Source of the DNA: Mycolicibacterium canariasense
GTDB lineage: Bacteria; Actinomycetota; Actinomycetes; Mycobacteriales; Mycobacteriaceae
Assembly: GCF_002101555.1 (NCBI RefSeq)
Contig: NZ_LQOL01000028.1
Coordinates: forward strand, 1 to 41,483
Length of the DNA stretch: 41,483 nucleotides
Reading direction: 5' to 3'
Positions 25,215 to 35,113 of this stretch are shown here, piece after piece. The translations under genes were made by a program, and so were the position numbers. Under the pieces are notes generated by a model that saw nothing but the letters and a program-made list of their open reading frames with translations, was not told where the DNA came from and did no database searches. Every line of letters starts with the position of its first letter. Within the stretch, counting starts at the first letter, position 1.

Positions 25215-25664
25215 ATGGCCATCGAAGTCGTTCCCGCCGTGACCCCGCACCTCGTCGTCGACGACGCAGCCGCCGCCATCGATTTCTACGCCCGCGCGTT
25301 CGGCGCTACCGAGCTGGGCCGGGTGCCCGGTCCGGACGGCCGTCTGGTGCACGCCGCGCTCACCATCAACGGCTCGACCGTGATGCTCAACGACGATTTC
25401 CCGGAGTACAACGACGGCAAGGCGCAGAATCCGAAAGCGCTGGGCGGCTCCCCGGTCACCATCCACCTGACCGTCACCGATGTCGAGGCCAAGTTCGCCA
25501 AGGCCGTCGAGGCGGGCGCGGAGGTCGTGATGCCGCTGGAGGATCAGTTCTGGGGCGACCGGTACGGCATGGTGAGGGACCCGTTCGGCCACCAGTGGTC
25601 GTTGGGCCAGCCGGTGCGTGAGGTCAGCCCCGAGGAGATCGCCCAGGCGATGCAGGCGCAGTAG
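25215..25664 (+). CDS. glyoxalase/bleomycin-resistance fold (VOC) protein, Rv0887c type
   Basis: This is a 149-residue VOC-superfamily protein with paired beta-alpha-beta-beta-beta modules. The first runs from TPHLVVDDAAAAIDFYARAFGA to VHAALTINGSTVMLND; the second from TIHLTVTDVEAKFAKAVEAGA to RYGMVRDPFGHQWSLGQ. It is closest to PhnB/YdcE-like proteins. Metal-ligand positions are incomplete, so catalysis is uncertain. An ideal GGAGGAGA site at 25202-25209, five bases before ATG 25215, fixes the start and rules out the longer upstream frame. Confidence 0.92.
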   Translation: MAIEVVPAVTPHLVVDDAAAAIDFYARAFGATELGRVPGPDGRLVHAALTINGSTVMLNDDFPEYNDGKAQNPKALGGSPVTIHLTVTDVEAKFAKAVEAGAEVVMPLEDQFWGDRYGMVRDPFGHQWSLGQPVREVSPEEIAQAMQAQ

Positions 25665-25675
25665 GCGCCGGCCGG

Positions 25676-27358
25676 TCAGCGCCGCAGGCCCGCCATCAGT
25701 CGCTGTCCGACCGTCGGTTTGGGCGCCGTCGCGGCGGCCGCCAGCATCTCGTCGATGCCGGTGAACTTGACCCGCGGACGATCCTCGCCACCACGCGCGA
25801 TCTCCGCGGCGTCGATGGCCTTTAAGCCCGCCGCGTCCACGACCGCGGGCTGACGGCTTCGGACCAGCTTGTCCAGCGCCGCCGGCTTGTGGACCGGGTC
25901 GCCGAGCCGTCCACGGTTGTAGTCCTCCACCAGGTTGTGCACCGTCTCGGCGGCACACGACTTGTTGGTGCCGATGAAACCGGTCGGGCCGCGCTTGATC
26001 CAGCCGGCCACATAGGCACCGCGCACCGGCACGTCCCCGTCGAGCACCCGGCCGCCGGCGTTGGGCACCACGGCCGCGGCGTCGTCGAACGGCAGATCGG
26101 CGATGGCCTTGCCGCGGTATCCGATCGACGTCAGCACCATGCCGGCGTCGATAGTGCGGGTCTCGCCGGTTCCGGTGATCCCGAACTGAATTCCGGTCAC
26201 AGTTCCCTGTCCCAGCACCCGCTGCGGCGTGAGCCGGTAGGCAAGCCGGATCCGCGGGCGGGTGATCGGCGTCGAATCGGCTTCGGCCGCATCGAGCTTG
26301 GACAGGATCTCCAGCTTGTTGCGGGTCAGCGGGTCGGTCTCGGTGGCGAGGTCGCGGATCACCAGATCGTGGTCGGCCGCGTCCAGCACCACATCGCAGG
26401 TCGAGGTCAAGCCGATCAGCTCCGGCAGCGTGAACGCCGACTGGGCGGGTCCGCGCCGGGCGGCGATCACCACTTCCTGAACCTTGGACTGTCGCAGGGC
26501 AGCCAGGGCGTGGTCGGCGATATCGGTGCGCGCCAAGGCATCCGGGTCGGTGGTCAGCACGCGGGCGACATCCAGTGCGACGTTGCCGTTACCGACGATG
26601 ACCACCCGTTCGTGGCTGAGGTCGACGGGCAGGCCGACGTAATCGGGGTGCCCGTTGAACCAGGCCACCACCTCGGTCGCGGTGGCGGTGCCGGTCAGGC
26701 CCATGCCGTCGATATCGAGACGGCGATCGTTGGGCGCCCCAACCGCGTACAACACGGCATGGTGATGCTCGAGCAGATCGGCGTGGGTCAGGTGCTTACC
26801 GATTTCGACGTTCAGGAAGAAGGTGAAACCCGACTGCTGGGCCATCCGGTCGAACAGACGGGTGACCCGCTTGGTGCTCTGGTGGTCCGGCGCGACACCG
26901 GCGCGGACCAGGCCGTACGGCGTGGGTAGCTTCTCGAACACGTTCACCCGGACGCCTCGCTGGGTGAGCAACTCGTCGGCCGCGTACATCGCCGCCGGGC
27001 CGGACCCCACGATCGCCACCCGCAGCGGCCCGTCGCCACGCGGGTGCACCTTCGGCGCTTCCAGTACCGGCGCCAGCTTCGACGTGGGCGGCAACTTGCC
27101 CGCGCGCTTGGGATAGAACGCGGCGTTGAGCTCGATGAACGGCAACTGGTTCTCGGTCAGCCGGGAATCGGGCGCGATGGCGCCGACCGGGCACGCGCTG
27201 ACGCAAGCGCCGCAGTCCACACACGCATCGGGATCGATGTAGAGCATCTCGGCGGTGGCGAAGCCGGGCTCATCCGGTGACGGGTGGATGCAGTTCACCG
27301 GGCATGCGTAGACGCAAGACCCGTCGCTGCAACACGATTGGGTGATCACATGGGGCAT
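25676..27358 (-). CDS. fprB: ferredoxin/ferredoxin-NADP+ reductase FprB
   Basis: This is a 560-residue fusion. The N-terminal ferredoxin (1-70) has C9, C10, C15, C19 and C23, and then C46, C49, C52 and C56 (CVDCGACVSACP), fitting a 7Fe or 8Fe ferredoxin. The rest is an adrenodoxin-reductase-type FAD/NADP enzyme with GSGPAAMYAADELL near residue 116 and VVIVGNGNVALDVARVL for NADPH binding. It ends in GWIKRGPTGFIGTNKSCAAET. It moves electrons between NADPH and ferredoxins, and could feed P450s such as the neighbour at 23634. The AurF-like gene lies 17 bases upstream, probably in the same operon. Confidence 0.96.
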   Translation of the reverse strand: MPHVITQSCCSDGSCVYACPVNCIHPSPDEPGFATAEMLYIDPDACVDCGACVSACPVGAIAPDSRLTENQLPFIELNAAFYPKRAGKLPPTSKLAPVLEAPKVHPRGDGPLRVAIVGSGPAAMYAADELLTQRGVRVNVFEKLPTPYGLVRAGVAPDHQSTKRVTRLFDRMAQQSGFTFFLNVEIGKHLTHADLLEHHHAVLYAVGAPNDRRLDIDGMGLTGTATATEVVAWFNGHPDYVGLPVDLSHERVVIVGNGNVALDVARVLTTDPDALARTDIADHALAALRQSKVQEVVIAARRGPAQSAFTLPELIGLTSTCDVVLDAADHDLVIRDLATETDPLTRNKLEILSKLDAAEADSTPITRPRIRLAYRLTPQRVLGQGTVTGIQFGITGTGETRTIDAGMVLTSIGYRGKAIADLPFDDAAAVVPNAGGRVLDGDVPVRGAYVAGWIKRGPTGFIGTNKSCAAETVHNLVEDYNRGRLGDPVHKPAALDKLVRSRQPAVVDAAGLKAIDAAEIARGGEDRPRVKFTGIDEMLAAAATAPKPTVGQRLMAGLRR

Positions 27359-27375
27359 GGCGTATGTCGTTTACG

Positions 27376-28392
27376 TCAGGCCACGGCCACCAGATGCTCG
27401 CGCTGCGGCTCGCTGCGGTAACGGCTGGGCGGACCGTCGATCTTGCAGATCTTCCACATCAGCTTGGCCAACGGGTTCATCAAACCCGTGTCGTAGCACA
27501 GCATCCGGACATCGGAGAACATGTTGCGCAGCGTCTGCCGCGACGCCGGCGCCCGGAAGAACAGTTCCTTGCGCACCGAGCGCGGGATGTCGAATTCCTT
27601 CCAGAACGCGCGCGGCGGCACGATGATCGCCGAGCACAGAACCCGCATGGTCAGCGGCACGAACAGCGACAGCATGAAGCGTTGGCGCCAGCGCAGATTC
27701 GGAACACGCTTGTGCAGATACTGGTGGGCGAACGAGATGTGCCGAGCCTCCTCGGCAACGTGGATCGCCATCACCCGCTCCATGATCGGGTGCAGTTCCT
27801 TGCCTTCGCGCAGCACGTTCTTCTGCGTGTGATCGATGGGCTCCTCGCCGGCGAGCACACCGAAGAAGAACGGGATGGGCAGCGGACCGGCCACCAACGG
27901 AATCACGGGCTGCAGCCATTTGAGCAGGCGCGGCATACCGGGCACGTCCTTACCGATGCGGTTCACCATCTCCTGGAACATCAGGGTGTGGTTGCACTCC
28001 TCGACCGCCTCGTGCAGGCAGTACCGGTATTCCGGGGAGCCGTTGGGCACCCAGAACGAGTACTCCATCAAGCCGCGGATCAGGATGTTCTCGAAATGCA
28101 GGCCGACCTTCGCGACGTTGGCCTGCCGCCACATACCGATCTCGATCTGGCGTTCGCGGGACTGCGAGCGGTACCACGGGTGGTTACCGATCGGGTCGGT
28201 CTCCGGCAGGATCCAGCGGTCGTCGTTCGGCACGACGGCGAATTCCGGGGAGTCCCAATCGATGTCCTGGTACGGATTGAAGTTGCGTCGCACCGACCCC
28301 TCGGACAGGGTGGTCAACATCTCCACGTACTGAGGATCGTCGCTGACGTCCATGTTCTTGCGCCAACGCCGGATCATCTTCGTCCTAGCCAC
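27376..28392 (-). CDS. AurF-like diiron protein (Rv0885 type)
   Basis: This is a 338-residue, mostly helical protein. Candidate iron-binding motifs are EAVEECNHTLMFQEM and HVAEEARHISFAHQYLHK, each an E...E-x-x-H pattern as in AurF-type N-oxygenases and related diiron proteins. The substrate is unknown. A strong GGAGGGGA five bases before GTG 28392 sets the start; the longer frame from 28650 is an artefact. It lies directly upstream of fprB, a plausible source of reducing power for a diiron centre. That pairing is conserved in M. tuberculosis (Rv0885-Rv0886), as I recall. Confidence 0.88.
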   Translation of the reverse strand: MARTKMIRRWRKNMDVSDDPQYVEMLTTLSEGSVRRNFNPYQDIDWDSPEFAVVPNDDRWILPETDPIGNHPWYRSQSRERQIEIGMWRQANVAKVGLHFENILIRGLMEYSFWVPNGSPEYRYCLHEAVEECNHTLMFQEMVNRIGKDVPGMPRLLKWLQPVIPLVAGPLPIPFFFGVLAGEEPIDHTQKNVLREGKELHPIMERVMAIHVAEEARHISFAHQYLHKRVPNLRWRQRFMLSLFVPLTMRVLCSAIIVPPRAFWKEFDIPRSVRKELFFRAPASRQTLRNMFSDVRMLCYDTGLMNPLAKLMWKICKIDGPPSRYRSEPQREHLVAVA

Positions 28393-28724
28393 TTGAATCC
28401 CCTCCACGAGGTTTACAACGAACGGCCTCTTGTCTAGACGGTACCGCAGGTATCGAGTAAATGTCCACACCCTCGGATACCCGTTTCCGCCGACGGCCCA
28501 ACTCACCAGAACCACCTGTTCAGGGCCCAAAAATCGCGGCCGTGCGATGTTGCTGGACACCCTCGACGGTACGCCACCTGCGGCCACCGCGCCGCAGCGC
28601 GTGACCCGCCGTCCAGCAATCGACATCGGCGTCATCTCGATGACGATCACCGCAGATGACGCGCGGATCCGCCCCGGATAGCTACACTCCCAGCTGTCTC
28701 ACAGCTCGGACCTAAGGATGCGGA
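28393..28724. other. divergent intergenic region without a gene
   Basis: This 332-base gap separates the minus-strand AurF-like gene from the plus-strand SPFH gene. I see no coding frame with convincing bias. It should hold both promoters. The only element I can point to is the TACACT -10-like hexamer near 28683. Confidence 0.55.
28657..28688 (+). promoter_or_regulatory. possible promoter of the SPFH lipoprotein gene
   Basis: TACACT at 28683-28688 fits the mycobacterial SigA -10 consensus TANNNT. It would give a leader of about 30 bases to ATG 28725. The -35 side (TGACGC at 28657) is weak and its spacing is long, which is common in mycobacteria. Confidence 0.35.
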
Positions 28725-29678
28725 ATGGCCATCAATCGCAAGGTCAAGGTTGTGGGGATCGGCGCCGTGCTGGTGATCGGAGTCCTGATCTCGGGAACGG
28801 TCCTGTCCAGCTGCGCCACCCAGATCGGCCCCGGGCAAACAGCGGTCAAGGTGGACGACTACGCCCTGATTCCCACCGATCCCAAGGTCGAGGGCTGCAT
28901 CAACCCGGAGACCTCCGAGTTCAATCCGCCCGGCGGCTTCAAGGCCTACCGCTACCCGTCCCGACAGATCAGCTGGGATGCCACCGGCAGCCCCGACTCC
29001 GAGGCCGAACCCACCATCGTGGTGTCCAACGCCACCGCCCCCGCCGAACTGCGCGTGCCGGTGGTCATCACCTTCGACCTGACCACCGACTGCGGCATGC
29101 TGATGGACTTCCACCGCGACTTCGGCACCAAATATCAGGGCTGGCTGGACGACGAGGGTCTGGTCACCGAGGGCTGGAAGAACCTGCTGCGCTACGTCGT
29201 CGGCCAACCCGCCGAACAGGTGCTCATCAGCGTCGCCCAGAAGTACACCTGGCGCGAGATCTGGAACGACGAGAAGGTCCGCATCGAATTCCAGAACGCG
29301 CTGCGGGACGCGCTGCCCAGCGCCTCCCGGGCCCGCACCGACGGGCGCGAGTTCTTCACCAACTTCCAGGTGACGGTGATGAAACCGGACCCGGTCGACG
29401 ACGGCCTCAAGGAGGCCATCATCGCCGAACAGAAGGCCATCGCCGATGCCCGGGCCGCCGAGGCCAAGGGCGTCGCCGACGCCAACGCGGCCAAGGCGAA
29501 GGCCGAGGCGGACAAGGCGGCCGCGCAGGCCCAGACCGAACTGGCCCGCCAGCGTGCGTTGCAGAAACAGGCCGAGATCGCCGGCTATCCCGACGTGGAC
29601 GCCTACCTGCGGGCCATCGCGATCGAGAACGGCCAGAATCCGTTCCAACCCACCTATGTGGTGCCCCAGGCGCCCTGA
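28725..29678 (+). CDS. SPFH/Band-7 domain lipoprotein
   Basis: This is a 317-residue exported protein. A basic start, a hydrophobic helix and the lipobox-like LSSC (C30) suggest a lipid anchor. Residues about 35-210 resemble the SPFH (stomatin/prohibitin/flotillin) domain: paired beta strands, then LISVAQKYTWREIWNDEKVRIEFQNALRDAL. Residues 225-285 are an Ala/Lys/Glu/Gln-rich coiled coil, followed by a short conserved-looking tail. SPFH proteins form membrane-bound cages or rafts; an extracytoplasmic lipoprotein form is unusual. The function is unknown. It has a 332-base divergent region upstream. Confidence 0.78.
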   Translation: MAINRKVKVVGIGAVLVIGVLISGTVLSSCATQIGPGQTAVKVDDYALIPTDPKVEGCINPETSEFNPPGGFKAYRYPSRQISWDATGSPDSEAEPTIVVSNATAPAELRVPVVITFDLTTDCGMLMDFHRDFGTKYQGWLDDEGLVTEGWKNLLRYVVGQPAEQVLISVAQKYTWREIWNDEKVRIEFQNALRDALPSASRARTDGREFFTNFQVTVMKPDPVDDGLKEAIIAEQKAIADARAAEAKGVADANAAKAKAEADKAAAQAQTELARQRALQKQAEIAGYPDVDAYLRAIAIENGQNPFQPTYVVPQAP

Positions 29679-29697
29679 CCCACACCGGCCGTCTTAA

Positions 29698-30834
<1,137 letters not shown>

Positions 30835-30910
30835 GTGCGACTCCCTCCGGTCTGCGTGTCAGCCCGGTAACGGCCGGATAACGCTGTAGGGTGCCCCGCA
30901 GGAGGTCAGT

Positions 30911-31747
30911 ATGCGCGAACTCAAGGTCGTCGGGCTGGACGTGGACGGCAAGCGGCTGATCTGCGAAGCGGCGGACGCCGGCGAAAAATTCGTCATCCGG
31001 GTGGACAACCGGTTGCGCGCCGCCGTGCGTGGTGACAAGGCCGCTTCCAACCAAACCGAGATCGAGGTCGAGGTACCGACAACGTTGCGTCCCAAGGAAA
31101 TTCAGTCCCGCATCCGTGCGGGCGCATCGGTCGAGCAGGTCGCATCGATCACCGGCGCCGATATCGACCGGGTGCGGCGGTTCGCCAGTCCCGTGCTGCT
31201 GGAGCGGGCCCGTGCCGCGGAGCTGGCCACCGCCGCGCACCCGATCCTGGCCGACGGCCCCGCGGTACTGACGCTGCTGGAGACCGTGACGTCGGCGATG
31301 ATCTCGCGTGGGCTGGATCCCGATTCCACGACATGGGACGCCTGGCGCAACGAGGACGGCCGGTGGACGGTGCAGCTGTCGTGGAAGGCCGGACGGTCGG
31401 ACCTGCAGGCGCATTTCCGGTTCACTCCCGGTTCGCACGGCGGCACGGTGACGGCGTTCGATGAGCGGGCGGCCGAGCTGATCGATCCGAACTTCACCCG
31501 CCCGCTGCGGCCGGTGGCGCCGGTGGCGCAGCTGGATTTCGAGCCCGCTCCGGCCCCGGCTCCCGCCCCGACGGTGACACCCGAGCCGGCACCGGCTCCC
31601 GTCGCTCAGACCGTCGCCAAGGCCGAAGAACCCGAGCCGAAGGCCGCCGAGCCGGCGCCCAAGCCCGCCCGCAGTCGCAAGGCCCGCGCCACGGTGCCGG
31701 CCTGGGAGGACGTGCTGCTGGGCGTGCGCTCCGGCACGCAGCGATGA
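30911..31747 (+). CDS. sepH: septation protein SepH
   Basis: This is a 278-residue cytoplasmic cell-division protein. The N-terminal domain (about 1-190) includes a helix-turn-helix-like segment (RPKEIQSRIRAGASVEQVASITG), and a Pro/Ala-rich linker (about 212-255) follows. A C-terminal conserved tail VPAWEDVLLGVRS closes it. SepH proteins bind FtsZ directly and stimulate its assembly in actinobacteria. A strong GGAGG at 30901-30905 precedes ATG 30911. Its place next to serC matches M. tuberculosis Rv0883c. Confidence 0.93.
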   Translation: MRELKVVGLDVDGKRLICEAADAGEKFVIRVDNRLRAAVRGDKAASNQTEIEVEVPTTLRPKEIQSRIRAGASVEQVASITGADIDRVRRFASPVLLERARAAELATAAHPILADGPAVLTLLETVTSAMISRGLDPDSTTWDAWRNEDGRWTVQLSWKAGRSDLQAHFRFTPGSHGGTVTAFDERAAELIDPNFTRPLRPVAPVAQLDFEPAPAPAPAPTVTPEPAPAPVAQTVAKAEEPEPKAAEPAPKPARSRKARATVPAWEDVLLGVRSGTQR

Positions 31748-31834
31748 GCGGATGACCGCTTGACTTGGCGGTGAGGGCGACAAAGTCCGAGTGCGGAGCG
31801 CCCTGGGCGCCGAGTCAACGAGGCCGGCGCGGAC

Positions 31835-32128
31835 TCACCGGCTGACCAGCAGGGCGATCAGGGCCAACCAGCCGATGGCCACCCCGATCCCGGATCCCAG
31901 GACGAACCAGCGCCACACCGGCCGGGTCCGCCAGCCCCACACCGTGGGGGCGAGCCCACCGACGGCCACCAGGTTCAGCCCGATGGCCAGCAGGGGATGC
32001 ACCCGCGTCAGACCGACGCTCAGCACGACGATCGCGGCCGCGGTCAGCGCCGCGACGAACCCGGCGACGGTCAACCCGGTGCCCCAGGGTTGGGCCGTCC
32101 CCCGCGGTGGCGTGCTGTCGCCGGACAT
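31835..32128 (-). CDS. small membrane protein, Rv0882 (DUF2537) type
   Basis: This is a 97-residue protein with three hydrophobic segments (about 18-38, 45-60 and 70-94) and a Pro/Thr-rich cytoplasmic start. The GWRTRPVWRWFVLGSGIGV segment is characteristic of the mycobacterial Rv0882 family. The function is unknown. Its start ATG overlaps the stop of the upstream RNA methyltransferase gene by one base, so the two are co-transcribed. Confidence 0.82.
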   Translation of the reverse strand: MSGDSTPPRGTAQPWGTGLTVAGFVAALTAAAIVVLSVGLTRVHPLLAIGLNLVAVGGLAPTVWGWRTRPVWRWFVLGSGIGVAIGWLALIALLVSR

Positions 32129-32940
32129 CAGCTCACCCTAGCCCGCTCGTAGAACGCCAACGCGGCGGCCGTCGCGACGTTCAGCGAGTCGGTGCCGCGC
32201 GCCATCGGGATGCGCACCCGCACGTCGGCCGCCCGCATGGTGTGCTCGGTCAGGCCCGGCCCCTCGGCTCCCACCAGGATGGCCACCTTGTGCTCGACCA
32301 ATCCCGACATCGCCTCGGCCAGCGTCGCGGCGGCCGGATTCGGGGTCATCGCCAGCACGCGGAAACCGTTGTCCCGCAAGGTGTTCAGATCGCCCGGCCA
32401 GGATGGCGCCCACGCGTACGGCACCAGCAGGGCATGCCCCATCGAGACGCGCACCGCCCGCCGGTACAGGGGGTCGGCACAGCCGGTGCCGAACAGCACG
32501 GCGTCGACGCCGAGCCCGGCGGCGTTGCGGAAGATGGACCCGAGGTTCTCGTGGTCGTTGACGCCTTCGAGCACCGCGATGGTGCGGGCGCCGGCCAGCA
32601 CCTCGGCGACCGTCAGCTCGGGCGGGCGCGGGGCGGCGGCCAGCACACCGCGATTGAGATGGAACCCGATGGCCTCGGCCATCACCTCGGCACTGGCCCG
32701 GTAGTACGGCACGTCCACCCCCGCCAGATCGGCGGCCAGCTCACTCAACCGACGATCGGTGCCCAGCAGGGCGCGCGGGGCGAACCGGGAAGCCAGCATG
32801 CGCTGCACCACCAGCACACCCTCGGCGATCACCAGCCCTTTGCCGCTGGGCAGGTCCGGTCGGCGATCGACACTGTTGAGATCGCGGAAATCGTCCAGCC
32901 GCGGATCGGCCGCGTCCGCGATATCGATGACGTTGGTCAG
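32128..32940 (-). CDS. SpoU/TrmH-family RNA 2'-O-methyltransferase (Rv0881 type), probable CTG start
   Basis: This is a roughly 270-residue SPOUT methyltransferase that would methylate ribose 2'-OH in rRNA or tRNA using SAM. All three SpoU motifs are present: [34 protein letters not shown], and [19 protein letters not shown]. The start is a puzzle. There is no ATG, GTG or TTG between the long extension, which overlaps MarR coding sequence, and well inside the protein. CTG 32940 overlaps the MarR TGA (CTGA) and gives [18 protein letters not shown], which agrees with where the family begins. The alternative is an internal or far-upstream start. Confidence 0.85.
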   Translation of the reverse strand: MTNVIDIADAADPRLDDFRDLNSVDRRPDLPSGKGLVIAEGVLVVQRMLASRFAPRALLGTDRRLSELAADLAGVDVPYYRASAEVMAEAIGFHLNRGVLAAAPRPPELTVAEVLAGARTIAVLEGVNDHENLGSIFRNAAGLGVDAVLFGTGCADPLYRRAVRVSMGHALLVPYAWAPSWPGDLNTLRDNGFRVLAMTPNPAAATLAEAMSGLVEHKVAILVGAEGPGLTEHTMRAADVRVRIPMARGTDSLNVATAAALAFYERARVS

Positions 32941-33374
32941 TTCGCCGGGCCTTCGTCCACGATGGCCAGCATGAGGTCGGCGGCCTCGAGCAAGGTCTGG
33001 CGTTGCTCGGCGGTCAGTTCGGCCAGCCGCTGCTGCAGCCATTCCCGGCTGGCCTTGCGTTCGGCCTCGATCAGGTCGAGGCCGGCGGGCGAGACCGACA
33101 CCAGCACCTGCCGCCGGTCGTCGGGATGGGCGGTGCGGTCGATGAAGCCCAGGTCGACCAGCGACGCGATCACCCGCGTCATCGACGGCGGGCGGACCCG
33201 TTCGCGGATGGCCAGGGCGCCCGGTGTCATCGGCCCTTCCTTGGCCACCGTGGCCAGCGCCGAGAGCTGAGACAACGAGACCGGGGAATCAGGCCGGCGG
33301 AACCGCAGCTGCCGGGCCAACCTGATCACGGCCAGCGACAGATCACTCGACAACCTGGAGTCGACGTCTGTCAC
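32937..33374 (-). CDS. MarR-family regulator, Rv0880 type
   Basis: This is a 145-residue winged-helix regulator. The DNA-binding region is [23 protein letters not shown], and the wing is [21 protein letters not shown]. It heads a three-gene minus-strand operon with the RNA methyltransferase and the small Rv0882-type membrane protein. The first two overlap by four bases. GTG 33374 is the start. Regulatory targets are not visible in the window. Confidence 0.92.
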   Translation of the reverse strand: MTDVDSRLSSDLSLAVIRLARQLRFRRPDSPVSLSQLSALATVAKEGPMTPGALAIRERVRPPSMTRVIASLVDLGFIDRTAHPDDRRQVLVSVSPAGLDLIEAERKASREWLQQRLAELTAEQRQTLLEAADLMLAIVDEGPAN

Positions 33375-33431
33375 AGGGCAAGAGAATACCCAGAGGACAG
33401 CCGGGAAGTGGTGAGGCTAGGTTGTGAAGCG

Positions 33432-33695
33432 ATGTCAGAAGACGCCGCCGAGACGCCGCTGGAGCCGCCGGCACTGCCGGCCCGGCTGCTGGAGCCGGTG
33501 CCGGTCATCATCGCGATCGCGACCGGCTGGCTGCTCGCGGTGGTGCTGGCTTTCACCGTCCCGGCCCTGCACGACTGGCGTCCCATCACACTCGCCGGGC
33601 TGGGTGTCGGACTGCTCGGTACCTCGATCTTCCTGCTGCAGCTACGCGCCGCCCGGCGTGGCGATCGCGGCGCGCAGCGCGGCCTCGTCAACTGA
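33432..33695 (+). CDS. small membrane protein, Rv0879c (DUF2530) type
   Basis: This is an 87-residue protein with an acidic Pro-rich N-terminus, two transmembrane helices (about 23-43 and 50-69) and a basic tail. The WRPITLAGLGVGLLGTSIF stretch fits the Rv0879c family. The function is unknown. It is divergent from the MarR operon and followed nine bases later by an SRPBCC gene, so it is probably co-transcribed with that. Confidence 0.8.
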   Translation: MSEDAAETPLEPPALPARLLEPVPVIIAIATGWLLAVVLAFTVPALHDWRPITLAGLGVGLLGTSIFLLQLRAARRGDRGAQRGLVN

Positions 33696-33704
33696 AGGAG
33701 CATC

Positions 33705-34169
33705 ATGGGTTCGCCACTACTGCAAGCACAGATCGACATCGATGCACCGGTGTCCGAGGTGTGGGCGCTGATCTCGGACCTGCGCCGGATGCCACAGTGG
33801 AGCCCGCAATGCCGGGCCATGAAGGTGCTCGGGCGCACCCGGGTGGGCGCCAAGGCGATCAACGTCAACCGGCGCAACAACATGTTCTGGCCGACCACCT
33901 GCACCATCACCGAGCTGGAGCCGCAGCGCTCGCTGGCCTTCCGGGTCGATTTCAACGCCATGCGGTGGAGCTACGAACTGGAGCCGCTCGACGGTGGTGG
34001 CACCAGGGTGATCGAGAGCCGCCGAGCACCCGAGGGCTTCAAGACCGTGCCCACCCTGCTCGTGGACAAGTTCATGGGCGGCGTCCCCGGCTTCGAGCAG
34101 GAACTGCTGGCCGGGATGAACGCCTCGCTCCAGCGGATCAAGACCGCCGCGGAAAGCGCCACACGCTAG
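33705..34169 (+). CDS. SRPBCC (START-like) ligand-binding fold protein
   Basis: This is a 154-residue protein with the polyketide cyclase/START-like fold. The opening IDAPVSEVWALISDLRRMPQWSP and the closing long helix (GFEQELLAGMNASLQRIKTAA) are typical. Such proteins bind hydrophobic ligands. No catalytic residues can be proposed. AAGGAG at 33693-33698 precedes ATG 33705. Its end overlaps the convergent DUF3027 gene by four bases. Confidence 0.87.
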   Translation: MGSPLLQAQIDIDAPVSEVWALISDLRRMPQWSPQCRAMKVLGRTRVGAKAINVNRRNNMFWPTTCTITELEPQRSLAFRVDFNAMRWSYELEPLDGGGTRVIESRRAPEGFKTVPTLLVDKFMGGVPGFEQELLAGMNASLQRIKTAAESATR

Positions 34170-35026
34170 GAGCCGACGGGGCTCGGCGAGCCTTCGGAGG
34201 TCTCTGGGGCGCCCTCCGGGGCCTCGCCGGCCGCGGGGATCTCCGCGAGTTCCAGCACCCCGTCGTCGTACGGGTCGTACAGCGGCGAGCCGGTACCGGC
34301 CGGGGCGGGGGTGTCCGAATGCGCCCCGCAGCCGTACTCGCCGTCGACCACCCGGCCATCGGCGGACATCTCGTTGGCGCACACACCGAAGACCGTGCCC
34401 AGCGAACCGGCCAGCGGCACATAGAACCCGCAGTCCCGGCATACCCGCCGAGTCGCGCGCGCCATCGCCGAGCCGGGACCGAACTCGCCGTCATGCCAGC
34501 GCTGCGCGGCGTCCAGCCGGCCCTCCAGGCTCAGTACCTGGCGGCGGCCCAGACCGATCTCGGCGGCCACCTCGTCCAGCTCGTCGTCGCCGCTGGCCAG
34601 GTATCCGGGCACCAGACGCGGGTCATCGGCCGGCGGTGCCAGCAGATCGCCGGGGCTCAGGTCGCCGGGACGCACCCGCTCTTCCCACGGCACCCACTGC
34701 GGCGCCAGCAGCGCCGTCGGACCGGGGACCAGCACCACCTCGCTGATGGTCACGTGGTCGGCGCCGGGGTAACCGGCCACCACCACCGCCCACTGCCAGC
34801 CCTGATAGCCGGGCAGCACGGCGAGGAAGCGGTGGGTGGCGGCGGTCGGGTCGTCGAACACCGCACCCAGATATTCACCGACGGCGTCGGCTCCGCTGAA
34901 CTCCTCGATCGCGGCGCGGGCGGCCTCGACCGCACCGAGCAGCAACGCCTCAAGCTCGGGTGAGCGCTGCGTCTGCGGTTCTGCCTGCTCGGTCAGATCG
35001 GCGACCGTGTCGGTTCCTGTGTCCAT
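34166..35026 (-). CDS. conserved hypothetical protein, Rv0877 (DUF3027) type
   Basis: This is a 286-residue acidic cytoplasmic protein. The middle holds GYQGWQWAVVVAGYPGADHVTISEVVLVPGP and APQWVPWEERVRPGDL, then a Cys cluster CRDCGFYVPLAGSLGTVFGVCAN, with a further Cys in GCGAH, which looks like a small zinc site. These fit the actinobacterial DUF3027 family. The function is unknown. The C-terminal 40 residues are Pro/Glu/Gly-rich and disordered. ATG 35026 is chosen because the longer frame runs into the promoter of the divergent MFS gene. Confidence 0.85.
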   Translation of the reverse strand: MDTGTDTVADLTEQAEPQTQRSPELEALLLGAVEAARAAIEEFSGADAVGEYLGAVFDDPTAATHRFLAVLPGYQGWQWAVVVAGYPGADHVTISEVVLVPGPTALLAPQWVPWEERVRPGDLSPGDLLAPPADDPRLVPGYLASGDDELDEVAAEIGLGRRQVLSLEGRLDAAQRWHDGEFGPGSAMARATRRVCRDCGFYVPLAGSLGTVFGVCANEMSADGRVVDGEYGCGAHSDTPAPAGTGSPLYDPYDDGVLELAEIPAAGEAPEGAPETSEGSPSPVGS

Positions 35027-35113
35027 CGCGTCCAATATTGCCTGACCATGCCCACCAGAGCCACACCGGTGGGCTTCCCGCCGCAGCCGTCTCGGTAAGG
35101 GACAATCGGAGCT

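Noticed and set aside
32940..33042. N-terminal extension of the RNA methyltransferase into the MarR gene
   Set aside because: The extra residues are Arg/Gly/Pro-rich out-of-frame MarR sequence and do not resemble the family.
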